34,038 bases of DNA from the NCBI GenBank assembly GCA_964388085.1, contig CAYLZW010000028.1, positions 1 through 34,038 on the forward strand, read 5' to 3'. Numbering within the stretch: the first letter of the stretch is position 1; the number at the start of each line of letters is the position of its first letter. The notes under the pieces are model-generated. The model was not told the DNA's origin, ran no database searches, and saw only the letters and a list, made by a program, of their open reading frames with translations. Positions 16,389-24,604 of this stretch are shown piece after piece. Position numbers and translations under genes: made by a program. Source of the DNA: CAYLZW01 sp964388085 (lineage in GTDB: Bacteria > Myxococcota > UBA727 > CAYLZW01).

Positions 16389-18082
16389 TCAACCCGGCCG
16401 CTTGAGGAAGGCGAGGGCGGGCTTCTGGTTCCGGCCCTTGTTCGTCGGGTCGACCCCGCTGAGAGCGAGCGCGCTGCTGTAGACGTGGCCCGCGTCCGGG
16501 ACGAAGCCGGACGCTTGCTGGCCAGGGCGCAAGACGCCCGTCGCCGGGTCGAAGGCGGGATCGAGCGTCCCGTCCGCGAGCAGCGGGATGGCGTCGAGCG
16601 TCGAGGAGCCGACGCCCCCCCACTGCTTGCCGCCGTCGACGTCTCCGCCGAGGAAGGCGACGCTGTTGACCGGCCAGTGCTGGCAGACGTCCTGCTCGAG
16701 GATGGCCAGATACTTCTCGTTCGCCGTTCCGTCGCTGTTCAGGATGCTCTCGACGTCGCCTTGGATGGTGCGGCCCATCTCGGACGCGAGCACGATGGTG
16801 CTCTGCTGGTAGAGCGAGCGACCGGGGAGGCCCGGGCACTCGGTCGCCTTGAGGCGGGCGACGAAGGCCTTGAGCGGGTCCCACAGGTCTTCATTCATAT
16901 CGCTCAGCTGATCAGGCTGTGAATCGTTGTTGAGGATCCACGCGCGCCCACGATGGGAGTCGAAGCGGCGGACGTCGCGGCTCTCGATCCAGAAAGCACA
17001 GCTGAGGCCGGCGCGCATGAGCTCGTAGGCCATCATCGCCTGCACCCGCACGTGCGGCGTCTCCTTGGAGCGCGCCGGATTGCCGTTCACGCTCGTGTAC
17101 GTCGGCACCTCGTCGCCGACGGCGACGCCGAGCTCCTCGCGCAAGACGGGGTCGTTGAACAGCGTGCTCAGGTCGACGTTGAGCGTGCCGGAGGAGAGGT
17201 TGCCGTGGATCTCGAGCGCGGACGCGAAGGAGCGGACGCTCTGGCCATCTCGGCTCGCGATGAGGTCGCGTGCAGGTCGTCGGTGTAGGAACGCAAGAGC
17301 TGCCGCCGCGTCGACGTCGCCACATCGCCGATGGCCGAGAGCCGACGCTTCAGATCGTTGGGCGTCCTGCCGTAGATGGTGTGTGCGTGCGCGGGCCCGA
17401 GCTTGCCGTAGTAGCCCGTCCCCACTGGATATTGCGCGGTGTCGAGCTCGCCATCGGACAGCCAGCGATGCCAGGAGATGTGCGGCAGCAGGTAGCTCGC
17501 GCCTTTCTCCTCGGCGAACGCCTGCAGCACCGTGCGCTCGTCGTCGCCGCGCACGTCGCCGAGCGCGCGGTTGTACTTGCCGTAGTGGTAGTCGAAGCGG
17601 CTGCCGGAGTGGAACGTGCTGCCGTAGTGGCTCGAGACGATGGCCATGTCAGGGAACAGCTCGAGGCCGGGCTCGGCGAGGTAGCCGTACCGGATGCCGT
17701 TGCTCGACTGCGTGAACGCGCCGCCGTCTTCGTGCCCGCTGACGCGATAGAACTGCTCGCTCCAGGGCGGCGTCGGGTGGAGCTCGCCGACGTTCACCGC
17801 GAGCGCCGCGTGGTTCGGCGTGTCGACGGGCGAGAACATCGAGTAGCTCATCCAGCCGCCTTCTTGGAACCAGTAGATGAGGAAGCGGGGCTCCTCGGGG
17901 CCGGCGGGGACGCCCGCGTCCTCCTGCGCGCGCGCCTTCGCGATGCCCCACTCGCGCGGCGATCCCGGCACGCCGTGGCGCCGGAAGAAGCCGAGCCACT
18001 CGAGCGTGGAGATGGCGCCGAGCGCGCCGGCACCCGAGAGGAAACGACGCCGCGCGGCGTTCGTTGGGCGAGGACGGCTCAT
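16389..18082 (-). pseudogene. Tat-exported DUF1501-type protein, split by one-base frameshift
   Basis: The N-terminal segment is read in one frame from ATG at 18082, and the C-terminal segment in another down to the stop at 16389. The switch is near 17266-17268: after DDLHA the first frame degrades to Arg/Ser-rich noise while the other continues as DLIASRDGQSVRSF. Restoring one G joins them into about 564 residues. The N-terminus has a Tat motif (RRRFLSGAGALGAI). The C-terminal part has DUF1501 hallmarks: STIVLASEMGRT, then QHWPVNSVAFLGGDVDGG, and a final domain resembling a sulfatase-like fold. The start overlaps the upstream gene's stop as ATGA (18079-18082), so translation is coupled. Such proteins pair with DUF1592-type haem proteins; their function is unknown. 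The break could be a true mutation or a sequencing error. Confidence 0.8.
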
Positions 18083-20577
18083 GGCAGGTCTCCCGCGGGT
18101 ACGAGGTGCGAGCCGACCGGGTCGACGTACGCCTCGTCGAACAGGATATGCAAGAGGACCTCGCGCAGGGTCCCGTCTCCGCCGTCGAGGATCTCCCAGA
18201 GCTCCCGATACAGCGCTCGCTCGTCGAGCTCGGCGCGCATGGGGCGACCCATCAGAAGCTCGAATTGCGTGTTGGCCATGCGGCGCAAGAAGCCCTCTTT
18301 GCGCACGGCGTGCTCGGCGAACGCGGCCAGCCCCGAGCCCGCGAACGGGTAATCGTCGACGAGGCCGCGATCGCTGTCGTCGATCGGCGTGCCGTCTTCG
18401 AACGTGGCGCGGTAGCTGCCGTCGTCCGCCCAGCGCAGCCGCTGGTGCGCGAGCGGCGTGAGCAGACGATGGCAGCCGTAGCAGACGCTGGCCGGGTCGA
18501 CGGTGGAGGCGGCCGTCGCGGTCGCGCGCTCATCGAAGACCTCCGGCGGCACCTCGAACACCTCGCCGAGGAAGCCGGTCAGCACGCGCGCGGCATAGTT
18601 GTAGTGCGGTAGCCCCGGCTTGCCGCGAATGTAGCCGGGCATCGTCAGCAAACCAGTGGCGCCGTGCTCGGGGGCGCGCGCCTCGGCCGCGAAGCTCGTG
18701 TCGACGGCGTAGCTGCCGATGAGCAGCTCCTTCACGGGCTTATCCTCGAGGAAGAGGTGCGTGAGCAGCCGCGCAGGCTCATCGCCTTGCTCGCTGCCGT
18801 CGGTCTCGAGCAGGACGCGCGCTCGGTGGAAGAACGCACGAGCGAGCTCTTCGCTCGCGAGCCACTCCGTGACGAGGTCCGCCCGCGTCACCTCGCCGAC
18901 GTCATAGCGCAACAGCTCGGCGCTCGTGGGCGGCCGGAACAGGAGATCGAGGGCCGTCTTGATGAGCAGCAAGCGCTCGCGATCGTCGTCGCCGGCGACG
19001 TCGAAGTGCGGCGGCCGCGTAAACAGGAAGTCCGGGTGCAGCAGCAGCGCCTCACAGACGCCGGACCAGGCGCTGGCGCGGTCGCCGCCTTCCCCCTCGA
19101 GCGCCAGCAGCAGCTGGTAGAGCGGCAAGATCTCGTCGAGCGTGGGCTCGGCGTCGGCGCGCACCGGATCGCGCAGCAAGATGCGCTCGAACACGAGCGA
19201 GAGACGATCCATCGTGGCGGCCTGAGCGCCCGGCGCGCCCTCGGTGCTGCCCGGCAGCGGACCCTTGATGGTGACGCCCGCGAGACGCAGGTTTCGGTCG
19301 CGCTGTGTCGGATCGACGTCTTCCGGCATGTAGTAGTCATTGGTGAACACCACGTCGACCGGCAGGACGCCGGCGCTGACGTCGAGCTGCGCCGTATAGA
19401 CGATGTATTCCTGACTTTCAGGAACGTCGAAGCCGAACGGGGCGAGGTCGCCGACGCGGAGCTCCATGTGCGGCAGCTCGGGGCCGGCCTCGTCGCCCTG
19501 CGCGAGGATCTCGAAGGTGTACCGGCCGGCGATGGGGAAGCTCAGCTCCACGCGCCCGCCGCCGTTCGTGCTGACCGAGAGGAACGCGGGGGAGCTGCCA
19601 TAGATGGCCCACGGCGAGGCACGGACGGCGCCGGCAGCGTCGATGGAGAGGAGGTCCGTCGCGGCGAACGAGCGCGTCTCGCTGGCCGGCTCTTCGCGCA
19701 CGGGGGCGGCGGTGTCGACGTCGACGAAGGGACCCGAGCCGAGCGCGACCGCGCGTTGACAGACGTCCGGCGCCATGACGCTGAGCCCGACGAGGAATTC
19801 CGGCGTCGCGCCGCGCGCGGGGATGTAGCTGGTGGTGAAGTCGACGCCGCCGAAGAGCGAGATGTTCTCGTGAAAGAGGTCGACGCCGTCGCGCACCCAG
19901 TCGTCGCCAAACTGCACGCGCACGCGCCCCTTCAGCTGATCGAAGGTGAGGAAGGTGTTGTCGTACTCCGTCGCCGGCGGGCCGGTGTAGGGCTGCTCGA
20001 GCGCGGGCGGGAACACCTCGTCCACGGGCGGCTCGTCGGGGCCGGCGGCGCGCCAGGTCGAGAAGGCACACACGAAAGAGAAGAGCGACTCTTTGTCGTC
20101 GTCGCTCCAGTAGGGGCCGCCGGCGGGCATGGAGTCGCGCGCCACGCGGTCGTACATGCGCCCGGGCCCGAACCGCAGCATGTCGGCCGTCTTCAGCTTG
20201 AAGTACGTCTCCGTCGGCGTCGCGCCCATCTCGAGGAGCCGCCCCGACCCCGCGGCGTGGCAGCTCAGGCAGCCTTGCCCTTGCCGCGTCATCAGCGGGT
20301 GGATCTCGTCGGAGAAGCGCTGCACGAGCGCGTCCTCGCTCGCCACCGCCGGCAGCTCGGGGCAGTCGTCTTCCGTCGCCGCTTCGCCGGGACGCTTGCC
20401 GCCGGCGTCGCCGAGGCCGTCGCCCTCGTCGATGATCCCACCATCCGGCTGCCGATCGTTGTTCAGGCCGACGATCGCGGTGCACGCGAGTGGCGCCGAG
20501 AGCAGCGCGGGTGCCAGCGTCGCGGCGAGACACCCCATGAGGGTCCGAGGTCGTCGGGCGGTCGGCCGGGTGTTCAC
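18079..20577 (-). CDS. DUF1592/DUF1588-type cytochrome c lipoprotein with CBM-like insert
   Basis: An exported lipoprotein of about 832 residues. The signal has basic residues, then a hydrophobic run ending in lipobox PLAC (Cys32). An N-terminal haem c domain follows with CLSCH at 103-107 and SMPAGGPYW further on, like the planctomycete-type cytochromes. A beta-rich central region around 290-410 contains FTNDYYMPED and DRNLRLAGVTI, resembling a calcium-dependent xylan-binding module (CBM60-like). The DUF1592-type helical region follows, then a second haem motif CYGCH (about 699-703) in the DUF1588 context CYGCHRLLTPLAHQRLRW, and a DUF1585-like end. Longer starts exist; I choose GTG at 20577 because it gives a basic n-region and TACCCT is 6 nt upstream. 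A four-base overlap couples it to the DUF1501 gene. The likely role is redox at the cell surface, unproven. Confidence 0.85.
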   Translation of the reverse strand: MNTRPTARRPRTLMGCLAATLAPALLSAPLACTAIVGLNNDRQPDGGIIDEGDGLGDAGGKRPGEAATEDDCPELPAVASEDALVQRFSDEIHPLMTRQGQGCLSCHAAGSGRLLEMGATPTETYFKLKTADMLRFGPGRMYDRVARDSMPAGGPYWSDDDKESLFSFVCAFSTWRAAGPDEPPVDEVFPPALEQPYTGPPATEYDNTFLTFDQLKGRVRVQFGDDWVRDGVDLFHENISLFGGVDFTTSYIPARGATPEFLVGLSVMAPDVCQRAVALGSGPFVDVDTAAPVREEPASETRSFAATDLLSIDAAGAVRASPWAIYGSSPAFLSVSTNGGGRVELSFPIAGRYTFEILAQGDEAGPELPHMELRVGDLAPFGFDVPESQEYIVYTAQLDVSAGVLPVDVVFTNDYYMPEDVDPTQRDRNLRLAGVTIKGPLPGSTEGAPGAQAATMDRLSLVFERILLRDPVRADAEPTLDEILPLYQLLLALEGEGGDRASAWSGVCEALLLHPDFLFTRPPHFDVAGDDDRERLLLIKTALDLLFRPPTSAELLRYDVGEVTRADLVTEWLASEELARAFFHRARVLLETDGSEQGDEPARLLTHLFLEDKPVKELLIGSYAVDTSFAAEARAPEHGATGLLTMPGYIRGKPGLPHYNYAARVLTGFLGEVFEVPPEVFDERATATAASTVDPASVCYGCHRLLTPLAHQRLRWADDGSYRATFEDGTPIDDSDRGLVDDYPFAGSGLAAFAEHAVRKEGFLRRMANTQFELLMGRPMRAELDERALYRELWEILDGGDGTLREVLLHILFDEAYVDPVGSHLVPAGDLP

Positions 20578-20582
20578 GGGAG

Positions 20583-20589
20583 TAGGGTA
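20583..20589. promoter_or_regulatory. Overlapping divergent -10-like hexamers (TAGGGTA)
   Basis: On the plus strand TAGGGT (20583-20588) precedes ATG 20596 by 7 nt. On the minus strand TACCCT (20589-20584) precedes GTG 20577 by 6 nt. The two hexamers overlap by 5 bp and the start codons are separated by only 18 nt. Both genes would be leaderless, driven from one symmetric element. Confidence 0.45.
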
Positions 20590-20595
20590 ACCCGC

Positions 20596-21468
20596 ATGAT
20601 CACCCGCGTGCTCGTCGTTGCCTGCTGCGCGACGGTCTTCTGCGTCGCAGCGTCCGCACAGCGAGCGCCCGAGAGACCTACGCGCATCGGTGTCATGCCG
20701 GTCGCGCTGCCGCCGGACGCGAGTGAGGCGCAACGCGCGCAAGCCGAGCGCTATACACGCGTGCTCACGGAGGCCATCGCCAAGCAGCGGCCCGATGTCA
20801 TCACGCTCGGCGTACCCGGTGATCCGGCGCCGTCACCGAGCGGCCCTCGAGAGCGCCGCGCGCTCGCGAGCGCCGAGGGACGCCGTCTGCTGACCGGCGA
20901 GGTGGTCAGCGCGTGGCTGCGGGGCAGCGGCAGCGACGAGCGGCTTTCTGTCGAGCTGCTCGATGACGCCGGCGAGCTGGTCTGGTCGCTGGAGCTTCGT
21001 CCTCCCAAGGAGGGGAGCGCGTGGCCTACGGCGGTCGTCGACCGGCTGCGCGCAGAGGTCGCTGTCGATCCCACGGGCCCGCGCGCGGCCTCGGTGCCCG
21101 CGGCTCTCCCACCTTCACCTTCACCTTCCCCTTCACCGTCACCTTCCCCTTCACCTTCCCCGTCGGCGGACGACGCAGGGGGCGGCCCGGACGAGGTCGG
21201 CGGCGCCCTGCCGTGGATCGTCGGCTCGAGCGGCGGAGTCCTCGTCGTCGCCGGCCTCTCGGCGCTTGTGGGCGGGGCCGTCCTTGGGACGCTCGCCTGG
21301 GACGAGAGCACGAGCCTCGTGGCGCTGCACAGCGACGACCCAGAGCGTGGCCGCCTCGAGCGCAGCTCCCTGCAGAAGGCCATGCTCGCCGATGCGCTGT
21401 TCGCGTCCGCCGGGTTGCTGGTGCTCACGGGTGTCGCGGCCACGAGCGCCGCGGTCTTCTTGGAGTAG
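20596..21468 (+). CDS. Exported protein with Pro-Ser linker and C-terminal membrane hairpin
   Basis: A 290-residue protein with no family I can name. Residues 1-21 are a signal peptide (VLVVACCATVFCVAASAQ). Residues 28-160 form a mixed alpha/beta periplasmic domain (RIGVMPVALPP at its start, a helix with many Glu/Arg residues, then LSVELLDDAGELVWSLEL). A run of nine Pro-Ser pairs (173-190) is the linker. Two hydrophobic helices (about 207-234 and 263-288) flank a 28-residue polar loop and end the protein. The architecture matches the TPR protein at 23978. ATG 20596 is chosen because it starts the signal peptide and TAGGGT lies 7 nt upstream. It converges on the FHA gene, with a shared hairpin. 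Confidence 0.7.
   Translation: MITRVLVVACCATVFCVAASAQRAPERPTRIGVMPVALPPDASEAQRAQAERYTRVLTEAIAKQRPDVITLGVPGDPAPSPSGPRERRALASAEGRRLLTGEVVSAWLRGSGSDERLSVELLDDAGELVWSLELRPPKEGSAWPTAVVDRLRAEVAVDPTGPRAASVPAALPPSPSPSPSPSPSPSPSPSADDAGGGPDEVGGALPWIVGSSGGVLVVAGLSALVGGAVLGTLAWDESTSLVALHSDDPERGRLERSSLQKAMLADALFASAGLLVLTGVAATSAAVFLE
21112..21165 (+). repeat. Hexanucleotide repeat encoding (Pro-Ser)9
   Basis: A run of CCTTCA/CCTTCC/CCGTCA hexamers encodes nine Pro-Ser pairs. Copies differ at third positions, so it is not a perfect microsatellite, but length change by slippage remains possible. On the reverse strand the same DNA reads Gly-Glu, the linker of the lipoprotein at 30678. Confidence 0.85.
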
Positions 21469-21504
21469 CTGCCGAGCAGACCGCTCGTGGCGCTTCTCGG
21501 CAGC
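21468..21504. terminator. Perfect hairpin at convergent gene ends
   Basis: GCTGCCGAG (21468-21476) and CTCGGCAGC (21496-21504) form a perfect 9-bp stem with a 19-nt loop. It begins on the last base of the plus-strand stop codon and ends 3 nt before the minus-strand stop at 21508. It is a good candidate for a bidirectional terminator; no long T-run follows. Confidence 0.5.
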
Positions 21505-21507
21505 CCG

Positions 21508-22050
21508 CTAAGGGGCGTCCGGATCGAACATCTTCGTCATCTCGATCAGCGCATCGACGCCCAGGAACACGGTGCTGAGCGAGCCAAAGCGCAGCGAGTG
21601 CCGCTCCCCGAGCGACTCGGCTTCCGCCCGATCGCCGCCCACGAAGCGCTCGTCGACGAAGGTCCCGTTCTTGGAGCCGCAGTCCCTCAGCGACAGCGCC
21701 CCCGTGCTGGAGCGCTCGAAGATCGCGTGCAATGACGACACGCTCTGGTCGTTGATGACGACGTCGCAGTCCTCGCCGCGGCCGACACGAACGGCGGCGT
21801 CGCCGCTCTGCGATCGAAGCGCGAACACCTCGAAGGAGGTCGGCGCGGTGGTCTCGTCGTCGGCGCCGGGGGGCCGAGGCTCGAGCGTGGTCGCGGCCAT
21901 GAGCGCACGGCTGCGGACGGCGGCGGTGTCGACGAGCAGAAAGGCGGTGCCGTAGGCGGCCGCGAACTTCTCCCGGCCGAGGCGCTTCAGCTCCGCGGTG
22001 TAGGTGTGCAGGGGTTCGGGAGATCGGCCATCGGCCTTCAGCGCGGTCAT
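21508..22050 (-). CDS. FHA-domain protein
   Basis: A 180-residue cytoplasmic protein with a forkhead-associated domain at about 73-165, the module that binds phosphothreonine peptides. Seen: VRVGRGEDCDVVIND at 87-101, SSLHAIFE at 105-112, GSKNGTFVDE at 125-134 and SLRFGSLSTVFL near the end. The Asn-Gly pair is present, but the usual Arg of the SRxH motif is Ser (Ser106), so affinity or specificity may differ. The N-terminal 70 residues form a basic helical segment (LKRLGREKFAAAYG). ATG 22050 has AGGAGG 4-5 nt upstream; the longer frame from 22374 lies antisense to the kinase and is rejected. It diverges from the PEGA-type kinase, which is the natural candidate to phosphorylate its partner or the protein itself. 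Confidence 0.88.
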   Translation of the reverse strand: MTALKADGRSPEPLHTYTAELKRLGREKFAAAYGTAFLLVDTAAVRSRALMAATTLEPRPPGADDETTAPTSFEVFALRSQSGDAAVRVGRGEDCDVVINDQSVSSLHAIFERSSTGALSLRDCGSKNGTFVDERFVGGDRAEAESLGERHSLRFGSLSTVFLGVDALIEMTKMFDPDAP

Positions 22051-22180
22051 GCATCCTCCTCGAGGACGGGCTCCTTCGAGATAGCACGCCGAGCGCAGAG
22101 CGTGCGGGAGGCGGCGAGAGCTGTCCGATTCCGTCCATCCCGCGCGTGGGCCCCCTACGCTTGCTTCCCGGCCGCGTGGC

Positions 22181-23866
22181 ATGCTCCGCTGGGGGGAAGG
22201 AGCTGACGCGGCCGAGATGACGAGCCTCGACGACGTGCGCCTCGATGACACCGGCTCCGTGCCGGACGCAGCCGACGTGCCCTCGCATGGCGCGGAGCCG
22301 CGCTCCAGTACCGGCAGCGACGTGGGGCGTGGCGACGAAGGCGGCCTGCCCGAGCTCGGCGCGGTGATCGGCAACTACCGCCTGCTCGAGGTGATCGGCA
22401 CCGGCGGCATGGGGCGCGTGTACAAGGCGGAGCACACGCTGCTCGGCAAGAAGGTCGCGCTCAAGATGCTGCGTCGTCGCTACGCGCAGAGCCCCGACGC
22501 GGTGCAGCGCTTCTTCAGCGAGGCGCGGGCCGTGACGAGCATCGAGCACGACAACCTCGTCGACGTCACGGATTTCGTGGAGACGAGCGAGTGGCCGCCC
22601 TGCTTCGTCATGCAATTGCTCCGTGGACAGAGCCTCGCCCGCGCCATCCGTGAGGAGGGGCCGTTCCCCATCCCGCGCCTGTTGGGGGTCGCCGCGCAGG
22701 CCGCCAGCGCGGTGGCGGCGGTGCATGGCGCCTCCATCATCCACCGCGATCTGAAGCCGGCGAACATCTTCCTGGCGCAGCACCGCGGTGGTGGCGAGGT
22801 CGTCAAGCTGCTCGACTTCGGCGTCGCCAAGCTCCTCGATGAGCAAGGTATCTCGATGCACGACACCAACGCCGGCGTGCCCATCGGGACTCCCGACTAC
22901 ATGGCGCCCGAGCAGGTCACGGGCAGCGCGCGCATCGACTACCGCGTCGACATCTGGTCGCTCGGCGCGGTGCTCTACGAAGCCGCGACCGGGCGGTTGC
23001 CCTTCAAGGCGTCGTCGTTCGGCGAGCTCGTGCTGGCGCTGCTCTCGAAGGAGGCCGCACCACCGAACCAGCTGCGCGGCGATCGGGAGCCGCTGCCGAA
23101 GGCCCTCGAGCTGTTGATCATGCAGTGCCTGTCGCGCGTCGCGGCGCAGCGACCGTCTTCGATGCGCGAGATTCACGAGCGCCTGCTGGCGCTGTCCGCT
23201 CCGTTCGCCATCCCTTTTCTCGACGGCAGGCCCCTGACCCTCGCCGAGACGGATCCGGGCGTGGCGCCAAGCGACGTCCTCGTCGGCGGCCCGCGCTTCG
23301 TGCCGCCGGCCGACGCGCTGCGTCGCCCGCTCGACGACGACGACGATCTGCCGTCGGGAGGCGCGCCGACGGGCGAGATCCCCGGCGCCTTGCCGCGCCG
23401 GCGTCCGCTGCGTCGTGTCGCGGCGGCGGCGATCACCCTCGCTGTCATCGTGGGCGCCGGGGCGCTCGCGTTTCCATCGGGGGAGCCCGAGCGCACGGAG
23501 GCCGCGGAGGTCGCCCCCGCGGCGGCGCACGAACGGGTGACCCTCTCTTTCACGTCGACACCGCCGGGCGCGTCGGTGTTCCTCGACGGGAACGCCGAGG
23601 CGCTCGGGCGGACGCCCTTCGATCTCGAGGTGCCGCGCGCGCAGGAGCCGCTGCGCTTCGAGGTCCGCATCGACGGGCATGTACCTGCGAGCGCGCAGGT
23701 GACGCCTGATGAGTCTCAGCGGATCCAGTCCGCGCTCGCCCCAATCGCCGCGCCGCCGGTGCAGCAGGAGCCCGCGCGAAAGGAGCGACCACGTCGTGAG
23801 CGAGCGCAGCAGGGCGAGAAGGGCGGCAGCGGCCGCGACAAGACGGGGCTCATCGAGGTGTTCTGA
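22181..23866 (+). CDS. Transmembrane Ser/Thr protein kinase with PEGA-like domain
   Basis: A PknB-type kinase of 561 residues. After a disordered acidic N-terminal region of about 60 residues comes the kinase domain at about 64-345: glycine loop GTGGMGRVY, Lys94 in KVALKML, HRDLKPANI (188-196), DFG at 212-214 and YMAPEQV. The linker is Asp-rich (DDDDDL at 385-390). A membrane helix at 412-432 leads to an outer PEGA domain at about 453-515 (LSFTSTPPGASVFLDG, GRTPFDLEVP, IDGHVP), then a basic Arg/Lys-rich tail. PEGA domains usually bind cell-envelope surfaces. ATG 22217 is an alternative start; AAGGAG lies 13 nt before it, while ATG 22181 has none. TACGCT at 22156-22161 is a plausible -10. The neighbouring FHA gene suggests a kinase-FHA phospho-signalling pair. 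Confidence 0.92.
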   Translation: MLRWGEGADAAEMTSLDDVRLDDTGSVPDAADVPSHGAEPRSSTGSDVGRGDEGGLPELGAVIGNYRLLEVIGTGGMGRVYKAEHTLLGKKVALKMLRRRYAQSPDAVQRFFSEARAVTSIEHDNLVDVTDFVETSEWPPCFVMQLLRGQSLARAIREEGPFPIPRLLGVAAQAASAVAAVHGASIIHRDLKPANIFLAQHRGGGEVVKLLDFGVAKLLDEQGISMHDTNAGVPIGTPDYMAPEQVTGSARIDYRVDIWSLGAVLYEAATGRLPFKASSFGELVLALLSKEAAPPNQLRGDREPLPKALELLIMQCLSRVAAQRPSSMREIHERLLALSAPFAIPFLDGRPLTLAETDPGVAPSDVLVGGPRFVPPADALRRPLDDDDDLPSGGAPTGEIPGALPRRRPLRRVAAAAITLAVIVGAGALAFPSGEPERTEAAEVAPAAAHERVTLSFTSTPPGASVFLDGNAEALGRTPFDLEVPRAQEPLRFEVRIDGHVPASAQVTPDESQRIQSALAPIAAPPVQQEPARKERPRRERAQQGEKGGSGRDKTGLIEVF

Positions 23867-23964
23867 CCATTGCGCCCGCGTTGTCCGTTAGCCGCATGGG
23901 TTTGGGAGACCGTCTTAACTTGAGCCTCCTCGACGTGCCGCGCGCGGGGGTGCTTGTCCTGCGC

Positions 23965-23970
23965 TAGGCT
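23965..23970 (+). promoter_or_regulatory. TAGGCT -10-like hexamer, leaderless arrangement
   Basis: TAGGCT is followed by 7 nt and ATG 23978, with no Shine-Dalgarno between. It would give the TPR protein gene its own leaderless transcript, separate from the kinase gene that ends at 23866. Confidence 0.5.
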
Positions 23971-23977
23971 GCGCGGC

Positions 23978-24604
23978 ATGTCGTCCCGCGCGCTCCTCGT
24001 CATGCTCGTGTGCTCGCTGGCCGGCGCGGCACCGGCGCTGGCCGAAGACGACTTGGAGAAGGCCAAGCGTCACGTGGAGAAGGCGGAGCAGCATTACTCG
24101 CTCGCCGAGTTCCCCGACGCCGTCGAGGAGTTCAAGGCCGCCTATCGCCTCGCGCCCCGTCCCGGCATCCTCTTCAACCTTGGCCAGTGCTATCTGCAGC
24201 TCGAGGACTACGCGAACGCGGAGTTCTCCTATCGAGCCTATTTGCGGGCGCTCCCAAACGCCGAGAACGCGCAGCTCGTCGAGGAGCTCATCACGCAGGC
24301 CAGCACCGCTTCGAAGGAACAGGCGCGCGCGCGACATGAGGCGGAGGCGGCCATGAGGGTCTCGTCGGCGAGCTCGCTGCGGACAGCAGGGCTGACGGCC
24401 GCGGCGCTCGGTGGCGGCGTGATGCTGGGGTCGCTCGCTGGCGTCGCGCTGCTCGAGCTGCTGTTCCTGACGGACGTCGGCAACGAGGACGTGCGCACCG
24501 GCCTGTTCTGGTCGGAGAAGGCGCTCGGCGCCGCGGCGGCGATGGGCATTGGCGCCACTGTCCTTGGAGGAACGCTTGCCATCAGCAGCGCGCTCGTCGA
24601 GTAG
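23978..24604 (+). CDS. Exported TPR protein with C-terminal membrane hairpin
   Basis: A 208-residue protein. Residues 1-22 form a signal peptide (LLVMLVCSLAGAAPALA). Residues 30-95 are two tetratricopeptide-type helix pairs (HYSLAEFPDAVEEFKAAYRL, then ILFNLGQCYLQLEDYANAE) that bind protein partners. A charged helical stalk (about 96-130) follows. Two hydrophobic helices (about 137-164 and 181-205) flank a short loop and end the protein at residue 208. It should be anchored in the inner membrane with the TPR part in the periplasm. ATG 23978 has TAGGCT 7 nt upstream. The next gene starts inside its 3' end. Similar architecture is seen in the protein at 20596. The function is unknown; a scaffold role for the kinase's outer domain is only a guess. 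Confidence 0.78.
   Translation: MSSRALLVMLVCSLAGAAPALAEDDLEKAKRHVEKAEQHYSLAEFPDAVEEFKAAYRLAPRPGILFNLGQCYLQLEDYANAEFSYRAYLRALPNAENAQLVEELITQASTASKEQARARHEAEAAMRVSSASSLRTAGLTAAALGGGVMLGSLAGVALLELLFLTDVGNEDVRTGLFWSEKALGAAAAMGIGATVLGGTLAISSALVE

Noticed and set aside
17200..17280. Programmed frameshifting in the DUF1501 gene
   Set aside because: No slippery heptamer, internal Shine-Dalgarno or strong downstream hairpin is visible at the shift; mutation or sequence error is simpler.
18664..20595. A long plus-strand extension upstream of the Pro-Ser protein
   Set aside because: It is antisense to the haem lipoprotein; the real start at 20596 has a signal peptide and a TAGGGT element.
22051..22374. 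The upstream extension of the FHA frame
   Set aside because: It lies antisense to the kinase N-terminus; AGGAGG before 22050 marks the proper start.
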